Of a stretch of DNA of 55,530 bases, positions 1-12,303 are shown piece by piece. The stretch's first letter is position 1; each line of letters begins with the position of its first letter. A model generated the notes under the pieces. It made no database searches. It was not told the DNA's origin and was given only the letters and a program-made list of their open reading frames with translations. The DNA lies in the NCBI GenBank assembly GCA_002917075.1, contig NTMA01000151.1:1-55530 (forward strand), given 5' to 3'. A program made the translations under genes and the position numbers. This DNA comes from Hawksworthiomyces lignivorus (taxonomy: Eukaryota > Ascomycota > Sordariomycetes > Ophiostomatales > Ophiostomataceae).

Positions 1-181
1 AAAAAAAGGAAAAAAAAAAAAAAAAAAAAAAAAAAAAAGCAAACGGCAAGACAATGGAGCGTTTGCGTATTCGTACGTAGAAAGGCTAGAGGTACTCCGT
101 GTACTGTCCCCAAACGGGACGAAAATGGATGGATCCAGGGCTGAATTGATGGTCTTTTGGAGGGGAGTTATGGATAAAAAG

Positions 182-258
182 GTGTGTATAAGCAGTGTGT
201 GTGTATGAAGGCGTGCGTGCGTGCGTGTGTGTGTGTACTCTGTATGTATGTATGTGTT
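182..258. repeat. GT-rich microsatellite (GTGT, GCGT, GTAT blocks)
   Basis: Consecutive short blocks of GTGT, GCGTGC and GTATGTAT units are visible directly. Nothing suggests a function; it is a typical variable simple repeat. Confidence 0.8.
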
Positions 259-2028
259 AGCATGTGGACTGTGGCAAGACGCCTCTATTTTTGCGCGCAA
301 ACTCTGCACATGCGTTGAAAAACATTTGAACCAGAAAACGTATTGAAGAAATGGAGCATAAACCACGGGTCCAGCGATCATCCAGCATACTTGGTGCGGT
401 GTGGTCTACACTAAAGAAACTGCCTTACAGTAGCTCCTCGAAATGAGACAGGGGTCCAAAAATGGCATTGGCTTAGACGAGCATCTGGCAGAAGGACAAA
501 GACGGCAAAAGGTGAGAAAGAATGAATGGGGCTTGCTTGTGAGGCTGCGTGTCTGCCCAACAAGTAGAAGCTAATAAAAAGGACAGGCATCGGTGGCGGA
601 CCCTTTCTACAGGCGCAGGAGAGCTAGCTTGGCTCTGCCTGGCGGAGGACCAGCCAAGGCGCATCGGTGTGTCGGCGCGGCGAGGGCTAGCGATGGCGTC
701 TTACACATCGTCTCACAGCTCTTATATAATACAAATGCAGCCAGAACAGCGACTCAATTTGGCTGAGAGTTGGGAGAGCCTGTCTCACCTCACATCGGGC
801 AGAGCAGTGCAAAAGAGCACAGCAAATGAGCATAGCAAATGAGCACAGCAAAACGCCGTCAGCAACTCTAATATGCGGGAAAGGGACGCAAGTAGAAGAG
901 CATTGGCTGCGTGGAAATGGCAGACGTTCACCACAGCCCCATCCCTGGCAGCACCTCTCTGGGCCTTCGTCTGACGTTTTGGTCAGCCCCATATTCAATT
1001 CTACGTCGTAGGTCAAGCCAACCAGAAACGAATGTCTCCGGGGCTCCAGCCCGATTGACAGAGGAGAAAAGCGTATTGCTCCATAGAATGCAACCTAAAA
1101 CAAAACAAAAATGCTGTGCAACAGTGGCCCTTGCCTCTGCATCCGTGCGTTGTGAACTGTGCAATAGTAAGCGTTCTCTGTGCATGGCGGACGTGTTCAT
1201 ACCTAAAGCAATGTAAGACACAACGTGAGCTGCGTACAGCACCAATCCATTTACCAGACGAAAAGCTTTAGTTCTTTGAAAAACACATGACTAAAGCAGC
1301 ATCAGTAGACTCGCAGGGCGCCGTTTTTGTTTTGGTTCATCCTAGAAACAACGACGTACAGAGATCTGCAGACCGGTCTTTTCGTAGGCTTAGGACGAAT
1401 ACATACTCGTACATATTTTCTATCACGTTTTTTACATGTCGTCGCTTTTTCTTTTACCCCGTAGAGCTAATAATGGATACAAGAGCTAGCAAGTGCCCTG
1501 CAAAGGTGGCCAGTTATTGCCAAGCAGGGGTTTTTTTTTTTTTTTTTTTTTTTGTTACCAGAGCTTGCCCCTATTTCTGCGCCTCCGTCTCTTCCGAGAA
1601 GCTCTTGTTTTTATTTCTGTTCCTGACACTAAGGATTTGATGAAGATCGAAATCTGACCACTAATGTGAAGGCCACTCATTATCTTCTACCTGAAGCTAA
1701 AAATACCCAGGCATCAAGAGCAAAAATGGTCTTGGTGCGATCCGAGGTAGATCTCCTGGCACGGATACGCTAAGAAATCGACAAAATCCGCAGACGGCAA
1801 TAGAGGACGAAATACGGAGCAATACGACGCTGGTTCGAACGACACAAATAAAAGGAGACTAGGAGTACAGGGGCAAACATGCTCTCGCACACGCTAGCTG
1901 CATGTTTACGAGAAAAGCGAGCCCACTTGGAAACGGATAGCCAGGCTCTTTGCTCCGTGCACAGAATCGTGAATTATACAGTGCCCTTTGCCATGGGCAC
2001 CTTCTACGCAAGAATCGGCTGAGTGGTC

Positions 2029-2031
<3 letters not shown>

Positions 2032-2060
<29 letters not shown>

Positions 2061-2075
2061 GGCTGGCTGGCTGGC
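2032..2075. repeat. T29 run followed by GGCT tandem repeat
   Basis: A run of 29 T is followed at once by about four GGCT units. A similar T23 run lies at 1531-1553. Such runs are prone to sequencing-length error. Confidence 0.8.
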
Positions 2076-3444
2076 TTGCCACGGGAGAAAAGAAAACTCC
2101 GTTCCTCAATTCAGGGGATATCAGCTTGGCAAAGCAAAGAGACAACTACCAACGACGGCCGCCATGGAACATAAACAAGACAAAAGAAGCTAGAAAAAGG
2201 CAAAGTAGACACAAAAAGCTGCGTCGTAAGCAATACAGTACGGCACGAAAGGATGAGGAAAGCCGAGGTGCATTAAAGTTAAGGCCCGAGGGCATTGAAA
2301 AGACAGGAGTCTGGAAAATACAATATTAAAAAAAGAAAGAGAGGGAAATTCATGAAAGAGCACTGGACAGAAGCAGAACGTGCTCTTTCTACCGAACCGC
2401 TCCATCAAGAAGAGAGTTATTTTACCCCGGAAAAATGGGAGTTCATGGGAAGGAAGGCAGCAGATGAGATCCAATAGAGAGACCATTCTCTTGCATGTTT
2501 GTAAATGAAGAGAAGAATGGGGGGAGCCAAGACTGGGGAGAGGGTGGGCAAGCAATCTATTCTCTACTCTCTGTAAGGTGCGTTGCGTACGTCTTTATTC
2601 TTCGTTTCTTCCAAAGAAGCCGGATTACGAGGGACATGTAGACAATTTTCTTCGTTCTTTTCATTTGCGTCCCGTTTCTGGGCGCTTCTGGGCAAAGAAA
2701 ACGCAGAAGTTCAGGCGCGGCGGCGAGAACGTCAGCTCTTCCGTGAATCGGGGTAAGGTTGCGTAGCCTCAATGGCCACGTTTGGAGCATACAAAAGAAA
2801 TAAATAAATAAAAACAGACAGACAGACATGAGAAGAGTCAAAGGACCCCGGCACCGGAGGAGGACAGGGTGACGGCGGCACGGCCTACATACGTAACTCA
2901 GAACAAGCTGTCGTCATGAGCGAGATCGTGCCTCGTTACCCAAGGCATAGCTGCCTATGCGTCTTTTACTCATGTAGATTGTTTACGATGGCGTTTTTTG
3001 TGGCCTTCTTCGGCTGCTCCACCTTCGGTTCGACTTAGAGAAGCCCTTTGCTCGCAACAAAGATCAATAAACTTAGCATCTGCTCTGTAAAATAAGGCTC
3101 CCTTTTATGAACGCGGGCAAGGGGGAAAGGGATGCTACAAAATGCGCCGCTCATGTATATCGGTATCCCGCCCATAAATTCCACCGGCTAGCGTACAGCA
3201 GCCCTACTTCCAGCCCAAGGAGAAAGAGGCCCCGATGCTTAGCCGATATTGCACTATGAATGACATGCCTGATGGTAGAAACGACATAGGGTCTGCCAAG
3301 TGCAACTATCTTTCACTAACTCGTATGCGTTTCTTAAGCACTTTCATGAGCACGAGACCCCTCGTATCTGGTATTAGACTTGTTAGACAAGCCTCAATTT
3401 TCTAGGTAACAGTAATCCCAGTACACTAACAAGACGGTTTGTTG

Positions 3445-3489
3445 CCGAAATCAAGCGGCGAAATCAAGCAGCGAAATCAAGCGGCGAAG
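3445..3489. repeat. 13-bp tandem repeat, about 3.5 copies
   Basis: The unit GCGAAATCAAGCG repeats head to tail with single-base differences (the second copy ends in A, the first begins CCG) and then decays. It lies in gene-free DNA. Confidence 0.75.
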
Positions 3490-3996
3490 ACTAAATGTCT
3501 CATATATCTGTTGAAAACTAAGCACCGTTATCGTTCTCATGGCGGTCTTCCTTGCATCAACGCTATATTCAGTACTTCTTGGGGCTTGTAAGATAGATGT
3601 TACGAGTTCTAATAAAGCGACCCAAAGCTATAACTCCTGCACTGTCAAAATGATATATATCAAATAAAGCGAATGTATCCTTGATCCGAAGCTGAGAGGA
3701 GGAGTTCAAGTACCAGCTAATAACTATTGGCTCGGGAAGCATAAGAAAGTATTCAAGTACAAAGGCAGAGGTCATCTTCAAAGGAACTTTTGCGACCTAA
3801 CGGTCTTATCAGTTACCAAAAGGGGATGACATGTTGAAGGGAAGACTATGAAGACATCTCAGTAAGCAAGCAGGCTGGCTCAGCCTCATCATCAAAAAAA
3901 AGGACCAAACACTTGGCTTGGGAGACATTTATTCTTATTTTCTACTTTCTCACTGTCTTGCTTGTATAGGCGGCTGTTCATTAGGTAATATAATGA

Positions 3997-4125
3997 CAAC
4001 TCCGCTCCTATGAACTGCCGGATCCAAAGAAAGTTGAGGCTGAAGATGAACAGCTGATCAACAAATTGAGGGCGGAAATCAGCGCAACTAAGCGGCTGAA
4101 GAACTCAACACTGAATCGCGAGTGA
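3997..4125 (+). pseudogene. Possible decayed coding fragment, charged coiled-coil-like
   Basis: Forty-two codons are open, rich in Lys and Glu (for example SYELPDPKKVEAEDEQL), in otherwise stop-filled AT-rich DNA. They end at a TGA that a single C-to-T change of a CGA Arg codon would explain, and the same frame stays open for about 18 more codons. The composition looks like part of a coiled coil, but I cannot name the family. It could be a gene relic eroded by C-to-T mutation, or chance. Confidence 0.2.
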
Positions 4126-5981
4126 GAGAGTCTAATGGAGTATCTACTAATTATTTTGCTAATACGACTAATGAGCGGCTGACACGTTGGCTGCCGAGAA
4201 ATCATAAGGCTGTCCCTCAAGATTAGAGGCATTAGTATCCAGTCCAAAGAGCCACTGTCTTCACTTTCTTGAATAAGAAAACTTGCGCGATTCCATTGGT
4301 AGTGGGTTTGCATAGTGCGAATTTGCCATATGCGCTTGAAGAAAGCCTTAACATTAGATATTCAATCAGGTTATCACAGCGAGGACGTGACAGGAATCCA
4401 GCAATCATATCCGGACAACTTCGTTTATATGCCACAACTGTAAGTCAAAGCAGTATAGCTGGTTGATCCATATTCATTTTTATGTGTCGTAATTTTTCTG
4501 ATGAGGTCGGCTGTGTCTTGGTGTTGGTTTTTTTACTCTTCCTTTTTCTCTTAACATCTCACTCTCTCTATATTTTCTTTCGTCCTAAAACGAGTTTGCT
4601 GCATCTTGGCCTTAGCAGAAAACTTTGCGGAGTCACAGTTACCACATCTAAGCTTCCTCTGCTGTTTCAGCCACACATAATAATGGGAAGAAACAAAAAC
4701 TTGGGATGACGTCAAATTGAATAAAATAAATTAATCTTTTCATCTCGCCTTCTCGAGCTGTAGCCACGTGATAGCTTACGATTAACCTTAATGCGACTGT
4801 CTGAAGAAGAGTGCGGAACGGTAGAGGCGCCCCTGATCTGGTCGGGGCGGTTTCACCCGTGCGCACATCAGACACGGAACTGTCAGATAACACATTCGAC
4901 TTATTCGTAGGTTGCCAAAAATAAAAGCGCAGGTGATATTGGAGAAAAGACTGAGATCGTGAGATTTCTGGTTTAACGTGGGATGATGATGCTAGTCATG
5001 GCAGAAGAGGCATAAACTGGAGCTCCCTGTCCTGCTTCGGATGCTTCGTCTCCCGGTCTCTGCCGCTGCTTGTATTTTCTTCTGTCCTTTCTGTCTTCCT
5101 TCTCCCAACTTTTTGGGTATCCCCGCCATGTCCCAATATTTTTGCTTTTCGTTCTACAGTTTCTCATCATATAGGGCAGCAGATACAGAAGGACATTTCT
5201 TGGTTTTTTGCGTGTGCCAGATGTACGTTATATTCTGTAGTGTAGAAATCTTTGCAAGTCACAGAATATCCAAGGCCCCCTCAAAAAAAGCTTTTATCGA
5301 CAGAAAAAAAAGTTTGGTTCGATTACTCCAATAGTATCCCCAAGAATCTCCAAGGGAAAGAAAAATAAGAAAAGACCAAATGTGCCATTCCGTGCTGCTG
5401 TCCCAGAAATAAATCTCCCGCAAAAAAAGTAAACTTGACAAAGAGAAGTCTCGCGCGCGCGAAGCTGACGGAGCTTTCTTCTTGGGACTCAGGAAGAGTA
5501 AGCTTTGATTGTAGATTGACAAGAAACTTGGCCTCCTCTTCTTTTTGATTTTTTCTTCCCCCTCTTCTTCTTCAGTCAACAATTTCGTTTCTCTACTCCC
5601 CCAACTATTCCACCCTGTAGTCTACCCAGATAAACACCAGAAAACGAGAAAAGGAAATGTAAAAAGCCAGACATAAATAGGAAATCGAGAAAAGAAAAAA
5701 GAAAAAGAAACCCGTTTCTTTGTTTCCTCATGATTCGGTCCTGCGAGCGCCGAGCGCCCTTCTCCTCTGGGAATTGGCACGCTTTTTGGTAGCAAAAAGG
5801 ACACAAGGCTCCTGCAGGACCGACTTCCTTGATGGAATCGTCAAGTCCGCTCCATTGGCGAGCTGCGGAGCGAGAGAGGAAAGTAGCCGCGAGACTAGGC
5901 TAACTTTACTCCTTGGCAACGACAACTGTGGAAAATCGGTCAGAGTCGAACAAGTAGCGATTTTTTGATCTCGAAAAGTAT

Positions 5982-6446
5982 TTAGACTGCAGACGTACCA
6001 CCGGCCTGGATGACCTGGGTCAGCTGGGGAACCAGGGACTGGTCGATCAGGCTGTTGACATCAAAGCCGCTGACGCTGTTGATCAGGCCAAAGTTCAGGC
6101 TGTTGAAGTTCAGCGACGACAGGTCGAAGCCGTTGAAGAGACCGAGCTGAGCAAGCTGCAGGACCATCTGGAGCTGCTGGAACTCCAGGATGGCGTCAAG
6201 AGAGAACTGGTTGCTCTGGAACAGGTTCTGGAACGACAGGATGTTGAAGTTGTTGACAGAGCCGAGCTGGGAAAGGAGCTGCAGGTCCAGAGAGTTGACA
6301 ACGTTCAGGTACTGGAAGTTGACGTTGCTAAAGCCCAGGTTGTTGAGCTGAGACAGATCAAAGTTGGTGCGGGCCTCGACCTCCTTGGCGGGGGCAGCAG
6401 TGGCAACAGCGGCCAGAGCGCTGACGATGATGCTAGTGGGCTTCAT
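5982..6446 (-). CDS. Small secreted Leu/Asn/Gln/Phe-rich protein, cysteine-free
   Basis: Intronless 154-residue protein. Residues 1-17 form a clean signal peptide (MKPTSIIVSALAAVATA), with cleavage likely near AAPA, so it should be secreted. The mature part has no Cys, few charges and a periodic pattern of Leu/Phe pairs separated by Asn, Gln and Ser (e.g. SLNFNSLNFGL), suggesting stacked amphipathic helices or a repeat fold. The ATG at 6446 is preceded on its own strand by CAAA, a good fungal start context. The neighbourhood is gene-free for about 6 kb on one side and 5 kb on the other, as often seen for lineage-specific secreted proteins. I do not recognise a named family. A loose resemblance to the central part of the secreted protein at 11348-12303 is an inference from hydrophobic periodicity. 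A secreted effector or wall protein is possible, but no function is assigned. Confidence 0.8.
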   Translation of the reverse strand: MKPTSIIVSALAAVATAAPAKEVEARTNFDLSQLNNLGFSNVNFQYLNVVNSLDLQLLSQLGSVNNFNILSFQNLFQSNQFSLDAILEFQQLQMVLQLAQLGLFNGFDLSSLNFNSLNFGLINSVSGFDVNSLIDQSLVPQLTQVIQAGGTSAV

Positions 6447-9400
6447 TTTGAAAGTTGGGGGGGTGATTTAAAAAATCGGGTAGAGAGCGAGATTTAAAAA
6501 TTAAAAAAGTAAACGAAAACAAAGAGCACAGCTGTATTTTTGTTTTGTTAGCCGCTGGAACAGTTTCTTGTCCTTGGGTTCTAAAAGACCAGCTCCACAC
6601 ACCTCGAAATGTTTAATAGAATGAATGGAATGAATGAAGCGAGCACAGCTGAGAAACAATGTGTTAGTGGATGTTTGTTGTGATGTGGAAATGTGTTGAT
6701 CATAGGGTAGCTGTTTATATAAATAGACCGAAGATGAGATGAGCTTCTATCTTACCTCTGAGAGAAGAGAATGAATGACTGAAGAAGATTGCAAAACCGA
6801 ACCGAAGATGCTTGAGTGGATGAGGAAAGAAGGAAACGAAAAGAAGACGGATGAGAGACGGGAAGGGACAACTCTTATATACAGAAAAATCTGACGAGAT
6901 GCTCTGACATGGAAAAGTAAGGCATGAGCCAGGCAATTTCGCCAAGAACCCCTAAGCATACAATTCACATTCGGATGTGTAGAGAAGAGTAGATCCGGAC
7001 CGTGTCAGAGGTATCAGGCTTCGCCGGACGGAAACGAAGGTGGCTAAAACAGAGGGATGGGGGAAGGGGAGAAGGGGAGGGGGGGGGAAGAGGCAACGCT
7101 GGTCTGGAACTAATACGGATTAAGAAATTTAGAGTATACCGCATGCGAGCAGGGGGGTGGAAGCAAAATAATGCACAGAGTTGCGGTAGGGTTATCGTTG
7201 TCGCAGAGAAGGGGGTGAAAGATGGGGATCGTGAGTCCCAAAGAAACAAACCATATGTGTATCCTGTTTAGCAGGCATACTATACGCACAACCTAAACCT
7301 AAACGAAGAAGAGAGGACGGAAGCTACGACGAAAAACGCGAACAGAGACCAGGGCAAATGGAAGAAACAGAAGCCGAAGCTTAGAACTGAGCCTATGAGT
7401 GCAAAAAAAAAAAAAAAAAAACGAGAACAGTGTCTTTGCTAGCATCTATTTCCCTCTATCCACTATGCTCTCATTTCCTTGCTGTCAGGCGTCGGATGCC
7501 CATCTGGCCGAACTAGGATAGGGCCCAGATAGGATGGCAGGTGAGAGAGCATGAGCATTTGGAAGTATGGGCGAGCAGCAGAGAAGGAAGTGAAGGAGGG
7601 CGGGTATCGTTGGATTCTGCTAGGGAAAAGTGGAGAGACAGAGGACCAGGCGGTCTACAGCAGGATAAAATTAACCTTACTACAAGGCTAGGTGCGGATC
7701 ATTCGCAAAGCGCTCTATCTCATTCGACTACTTCGATGCTCGAAAGATTGATATCGTCATAAAGAGGGGGGAAGGACAGGACATGGGGTGGTAGACGATA
7801 CATGCCAAGTCAGACCGGAAAGAAGAAGAAAGAAAGATACGGAGTCTCTGCTAACCGTTTTGCCCAGGAAACAATGTAGTAGTACCAGCAGCCAGGCCCA
7901 GGTGATGCGCTCGTTTCTCTGCGTCTTTCACGTTGCTATGAATATATGAGCCAAAGCGTGGAAGAGCGAGGCTCCAGAGCCAAAATAGTTGCAATATGGG
8001 GCCTGTCTGGCCAATGGCAGCCGTCAATTTATTCTCCCTGATCGTCGTTGGGCGTGGGCAGCTTTTCGTTTCGCGGTGTTTCGACCTTGCCAAGCTACGG
8101 ACGATAGGCAGCAAAATCTTCCGTGCCTATAGTTAGGAACTGCCAAGAGTTCTCTTAACAAGGGCACCGAAGCCATCCCAGCATGCTTTTGCTCTCCTGG
8201 CTGCACGGCTTATACTAGATTTGGTGGTGTGCTAAGGCGTGATCAAGAATACGATGGAGGCACAACCAATCTCTGCGTCGAGAGAGCGTTGGGATATGAA
8301 TCCCATGGAGACGGGGGGCGGTTGCATCAGGCGGTCTAGGAGGGTTTGGGTTCGAAGCAAGAAGATGGGGGGAGGGAGAAGCACCGAAGATTCCGCTGCA
8401 GATGAGATAACCGCATCCTGTGTAAGACGGAGGAAGAAGTGGAGGTTACGCCATAGTGACAGGGGAAGAGGAGACAGGGGACAGGCTCAGAGGGTAGACA
8501 GAGCGTCCGCCACAATAACATAGGGTGACCGTGACGGGACGCTAAGCCATTTAGGTGCTCTGAGATTCTGATCTATGTCCCTGGCAGGAGAATACGGATG
8601 ACAAGTTTCCCGCTGAACGCTGGGATGGCTGACAAAATCAAGCAGAATAGCTAAAACAATCAAGCCTCGCAAGGTACATGGCTTTCCAGACTGGGGATGA
8701 AAAACATAAAAAAGCTTAACGTGGGTTGCCTAAATGCAACACTCCCGCTCTGAAGGGGAGGCTGAAAAAACCATGGAGAGACAGGGGAGAGGTGTCAAAC
8801 CATTGTCCTCATTGGCTGCTTGGTGTTAGTGGCCGCAGGTAGGTGCCGCAAATGCTACCATACCAAAACCCCCTGTTCCACACACGAGCCCAAAGCTTTT
8901 TTTTGTGCCTCCCCTCCCTCAGACTCTCTGCGTTCTCTTGGGCAGTTTGCGTCTGTGTGTTTTTTTGTCCGCTGGATGTATGGCTGACCCGTGTTTTAGC
9001 CTATGCACGTCCGGATGGCAGCTCGCTGTTCAGTCGTTATTTTGGGGACGTTGGAGACTGTAGTCGCCTTGCCGTACCCTAGTAAAAAAAAATCTGGCTT
9101 GGCTTTCATCCGAGCAGCAATTCTGCGTCACAACCCGTATCAGATTTGACGCAGCTCAGGCGAGTTTCCTTCAGGGCATTGACAATGCTGCAACAACAAC
9201 TGGGGTGGAATTAGAAATACTCGATCGATATGGAGAGAGGCTCAAGGCACGTTGGACGGAAGAAAGCGAAAACGAAGCGAAAGGGCAAACTTTAGAACAT
9301 CCGCAGCATGCATCGTGTTGATGCATGGCGTCGATGCGTTCTCAATCTATGTGCCTACACGTCATATCTGCCTTCCCTCTTCTCTCTTTGGCTGCTATTT

Positions 9401-11347
9401 TGAACTTACCCAACCTTCTAGGCGGGCGATCCCTTCTGCTCTTTTGTCTGATCTTTTGACAGGCCGGGCCAAACTCATCTTCCCATTCATCGTGATCGAC
9501 TCTGTGCTACCCACATTTTGTATTGCTACAAGTCCAGAACGCCAGCATACAGAGCAAAACGCTTTACGTCGTGAAATCGCACTTGGCCAATTTTTTTTCT
9601 TGTTGGTATTTCCGCCTTCGGATACTTTTTCTGCACACTCTAAAGTCTGTCGCTCTCTGATTTACCGGAGAATTTTTTGTCGGTCTTGTTATGTTTTGCT
9701 CCTGGTTTCACTCTGTATTAATTTAATCACAGAAACTTCCAATTTGTTCTTTGCGTCTTTATTAGTTTGATATGGCCCACAGTGATTTCTTGTCATGATT
9801 CAATAGTTCTCCGTATTAAAGCTCCCTAGCTTTCTGCTTCTAGGAATTTATGTTTACAGGAGAAGGTGGATACGTCTCTAAACCAGAAGAAACAATTGCA
9901 AAAGAGGCCAAAGCATCGAGATTTGCTCGGTAGTAGTGATCCCAGGCGCCGGCTGCAACGTGAGGTAGCAGCGAACTGAGCTTATTTTGCTTCAGCGAAT
10001 AGCAGACTACACGAATACGTACAAGTGCCTAATCCTTAAATTTCGGACGGCGCTGGACTTGCTTTCTGGAGCAATATACGCTCCATTAAGCATTATAGTG
10101 TAACAGACGCAACATACAGAATACCGCCGTCTCTCCTTGTTTCCTATTGAAACACTGGTGCTTTTGTCAAAGCCAAGTCGTCCCGTAAACTTGAGTGGCT
10201 CTTTCAAATCAAAGTTTCTAAAGCAAAAATGGATATCGCTTTATCTAGGCGTCTGGGCACCTGGGCATCTAGGCATCGAGTTTCTTAGACGTAATGGGAA
10301 ATCACAAGCCAAGCCAATGCATTCGTAGAAGTTATGTTCAGTGGCACCCGCGAGAATGGCATCTCTATCAAATGGCAGCTTTATGGAAGCCGTCTGCCGG
10401 AGATTATAGTAAAGCTGTATGAATCATATCTGAAAGATTGTAAACGGTATTCATCGTGAATTGAAGCATCAGATAGGTTCGGGAAGATACTGCATGGATG
10501 AGATTGAAATTACAGAGGCATGACCGGAAGTCTAGAGAAAAGTAAAAGAGGCCATCATGTATTTTTATAAGATTAAGGCAAACTTTACGACTTGCGAAAT
10601 ACCGAATCATGGCAAACTGTGGACGAACTACCATTCTAGATGTTAAGAAGCCTTGGCGATATGCGGTGCTGGAGAACTGGAGGAATCATTTTGGAGGACA
10701 AAGATATACACATCTAGAACGCTAGCAGCCCAATTGATCTGATCGTATCTAACTCTCATTCTTCTGTGTAAAAAATAATCCAAGTTGGTTTATCTTGTTT
10801 CCCAAACCAGTTCCCGGGGCCATTTTGTATTATGTCCCTATCTAAACCTGCGTGCAATATTTCCAGAACCCATTGTCTTAGGTCTCAGGTTATTTGACGC
10901 TCCAATAAAATAAGACATAGAAAAAAAGTCGAAAAGCATTCAAAAAGCATCGTTCGAGCGGTTACCTCCAGGTAGGCTTGATAGCCTAGGTGGTAGGTTG
11001 AAATATGAGAGCCGCTAGCGCGTCCAATCTAATAGTCCCCAAAACAAGACAGAAGATTTGCAAATTGATGAAAAGGTTCTTGCGTAGAGAACAACTTCTC
11101 AAAAACGGAAAATTCCTCTCTTGATCTGGCTCATCAGAAAAGAGTACGCCGGGCCTCGTTTTGTTGGTTTTCTATCTGCCCTTCCCAACTTCCTATCAAC
11201 CGGATTGCGCAAAACGTACACATAAAAAGCCACGCCGGCCTGGAAGAAAAGAGACTCGGTAAAACGTGACAATGATTGCCACTTTTCCTTCGGGTCTGAC
11301 CCTCTCCGGCCTAGCGCTGCTCTTTCCTGCTATATTTTGTGTCGCAC
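6447..11347. other. Gene-poor spacer between the two secreted-protein genes
   Basis: The first few hundred bases are the presumed promoter and leader of the small secreted-protein gene. The rest holds only short spurious frames. The longest (9252-9770) opens with TTG, not ATG, and has no recognisable composition. An A19 run lies at 7403-7421 and purine-rich tracts at 7020-7100. No RNA gene was recognised. Confidence 0.55.
6714..6721 (-). promoter_or_regulatory. TATA-like box upstream of the small secreted protein
   Basis: The minus strand reads TATATAAA inside CTATTTATATAAACAG, about 268 nt upstream of the ATG at 6446. It is the best TATA match in the upstream region, but no transcription start can be seen, so the assignment is tentative. 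Confidence 0.35.
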
Positions 11348-12303
11348 TCAACGGGTGAAGTCAGCCAGGTTGGTGTCGGCAGATGCCGGGGCTGCGGCCG
11401 CCGCAGAGGCGGCAACGGCCACCGAAGCAGCGGCAGCAGGAGGGGCCGCCGCCGCAGTGCCAATGGCAGGGGGGGCGACAGCGGCGCCGCTGGCGGCAAC
11501 TGAGATGGCGGGGGGAGCAACGCCACCGGCAATGGAGCCGGCGCCGACGCCCGAGGCGCCCTGGATGGCGGCGCAGTCCTGGCTCTGGCGCTTAGTGCGG
11601 GTGCCGCGGCGGAGCTTCTTGGTGCGGGAGGTGCCCTGGCTCGCGGGTCAGCATTCCTGTCTCTTATTCTGCGTGGTCAAGGAGAACGCAGCTCTGAAGC
11701 GCTATCAACAAGAAAAAAAAGGGAAAAAGAACCGACCTTCTTGAGCTCAGCAATCTCGCGCTTGAGCACGCCAATGTTGAACGAGTTGAAGAGCTCGTTG
11801 GAGCTGAAGAGGGTCTGGATCTCGGCGAGGTTGATCAGGCCGGACTCCTCGAGCTCCATGAGCTCGGCCATCTCGAGGAACATCTCGAGCTCGGCGCCCT
11901 CGCTGAGCTGCTCGAGCTCCTGGACCTCGATCAGGTTGCTGAGGCACAGGGCGGAGCTCATCAGCTCGATGGCGTTGAGCAGGTCGTTCTGGTTGCTCAG
12001 GTCGACGCTGCCGAGATCGAGGCCGCCGACGCTGAGGCTGCCGAGGTTCAGGCCGGAGCTGATGCTGCTGGCGATGCCGCTGTTGATGCCGTCGCTGACG
12101 CCGCTGTTGCCGCCGTTGATGCTGTTGATGCCGTTGGCGATGCTGCTAGCAGCGGCGGACTCCACAGACGCGGCGCTGCTGTTGATAGAGGAGACGCCGG
12201 AGACGCCAGAGACGCCGCTCCCGCCGGCGATGACGGGCGTGGGCGGGTTGACCTGTGCCAGCGCCAGGCTGGCGCTCAGGAGGACGCATGCGAGGGACTT
12301 CAT
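11348..12303 (-). CDS. Secreted protein: Gly/Ser head, acidic Leu-rich middle, basic linker, Ala/Pro tail
   Basis: Two exons on the minus strand, 12303-11737 and 11635-11348, give 284 residues. The intron begins GTCGGT and ends CCAG, with a GCTGAC branch sequence 12 nt before the acceptor, and joins in phase 0. The ATG at 12303 follows GACA; an upstream in-frame TTG is not used. Residues 1-16 are a signal peptide (MKSLACVLLSASLALA). A Gly/Ser/Asn-rich segment follows, then a Leu/Glu-rich helical-looking segment with many EL and EM pairs, then VLKREIAELKK, then the basic stretch RTKKLRRGTRTKR at the exon 2 start, and finally an Ala/Pro-rich tail with a single Cys. KR and RR sites could be cut by a Kex2-type protease (inference). 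No named family is recognised. Clear secretion signal, restored frame and typical intron support a real gene. Confidence 0.75.

Larger units (their letters stand above)
1..5981. other. Gene-poor left arm, no convincing gene
   Basis: No reading frame here has a convincing start, codon bias or recognisable protein. The stretch opens with a poly-A run of about 38 bases broken by GG. It holds a GT-rich microsatellite (182-258), two long T runs (1531-1553 and 2032-2060, the second followed by GGCT repeats), a 13-bp tandem repeat near 3445 and one possible decayed coding fragment (3997-4125). Base composition is lower in GC than the right half. Confidence 0.6.

Noticed and set aside
9252..9770. 172-codon plus-strand frame in the gene-poor arm
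   Set aside because: Opens at TTG, has no ATG-led core with coding character, and no signal peptide or known motif.
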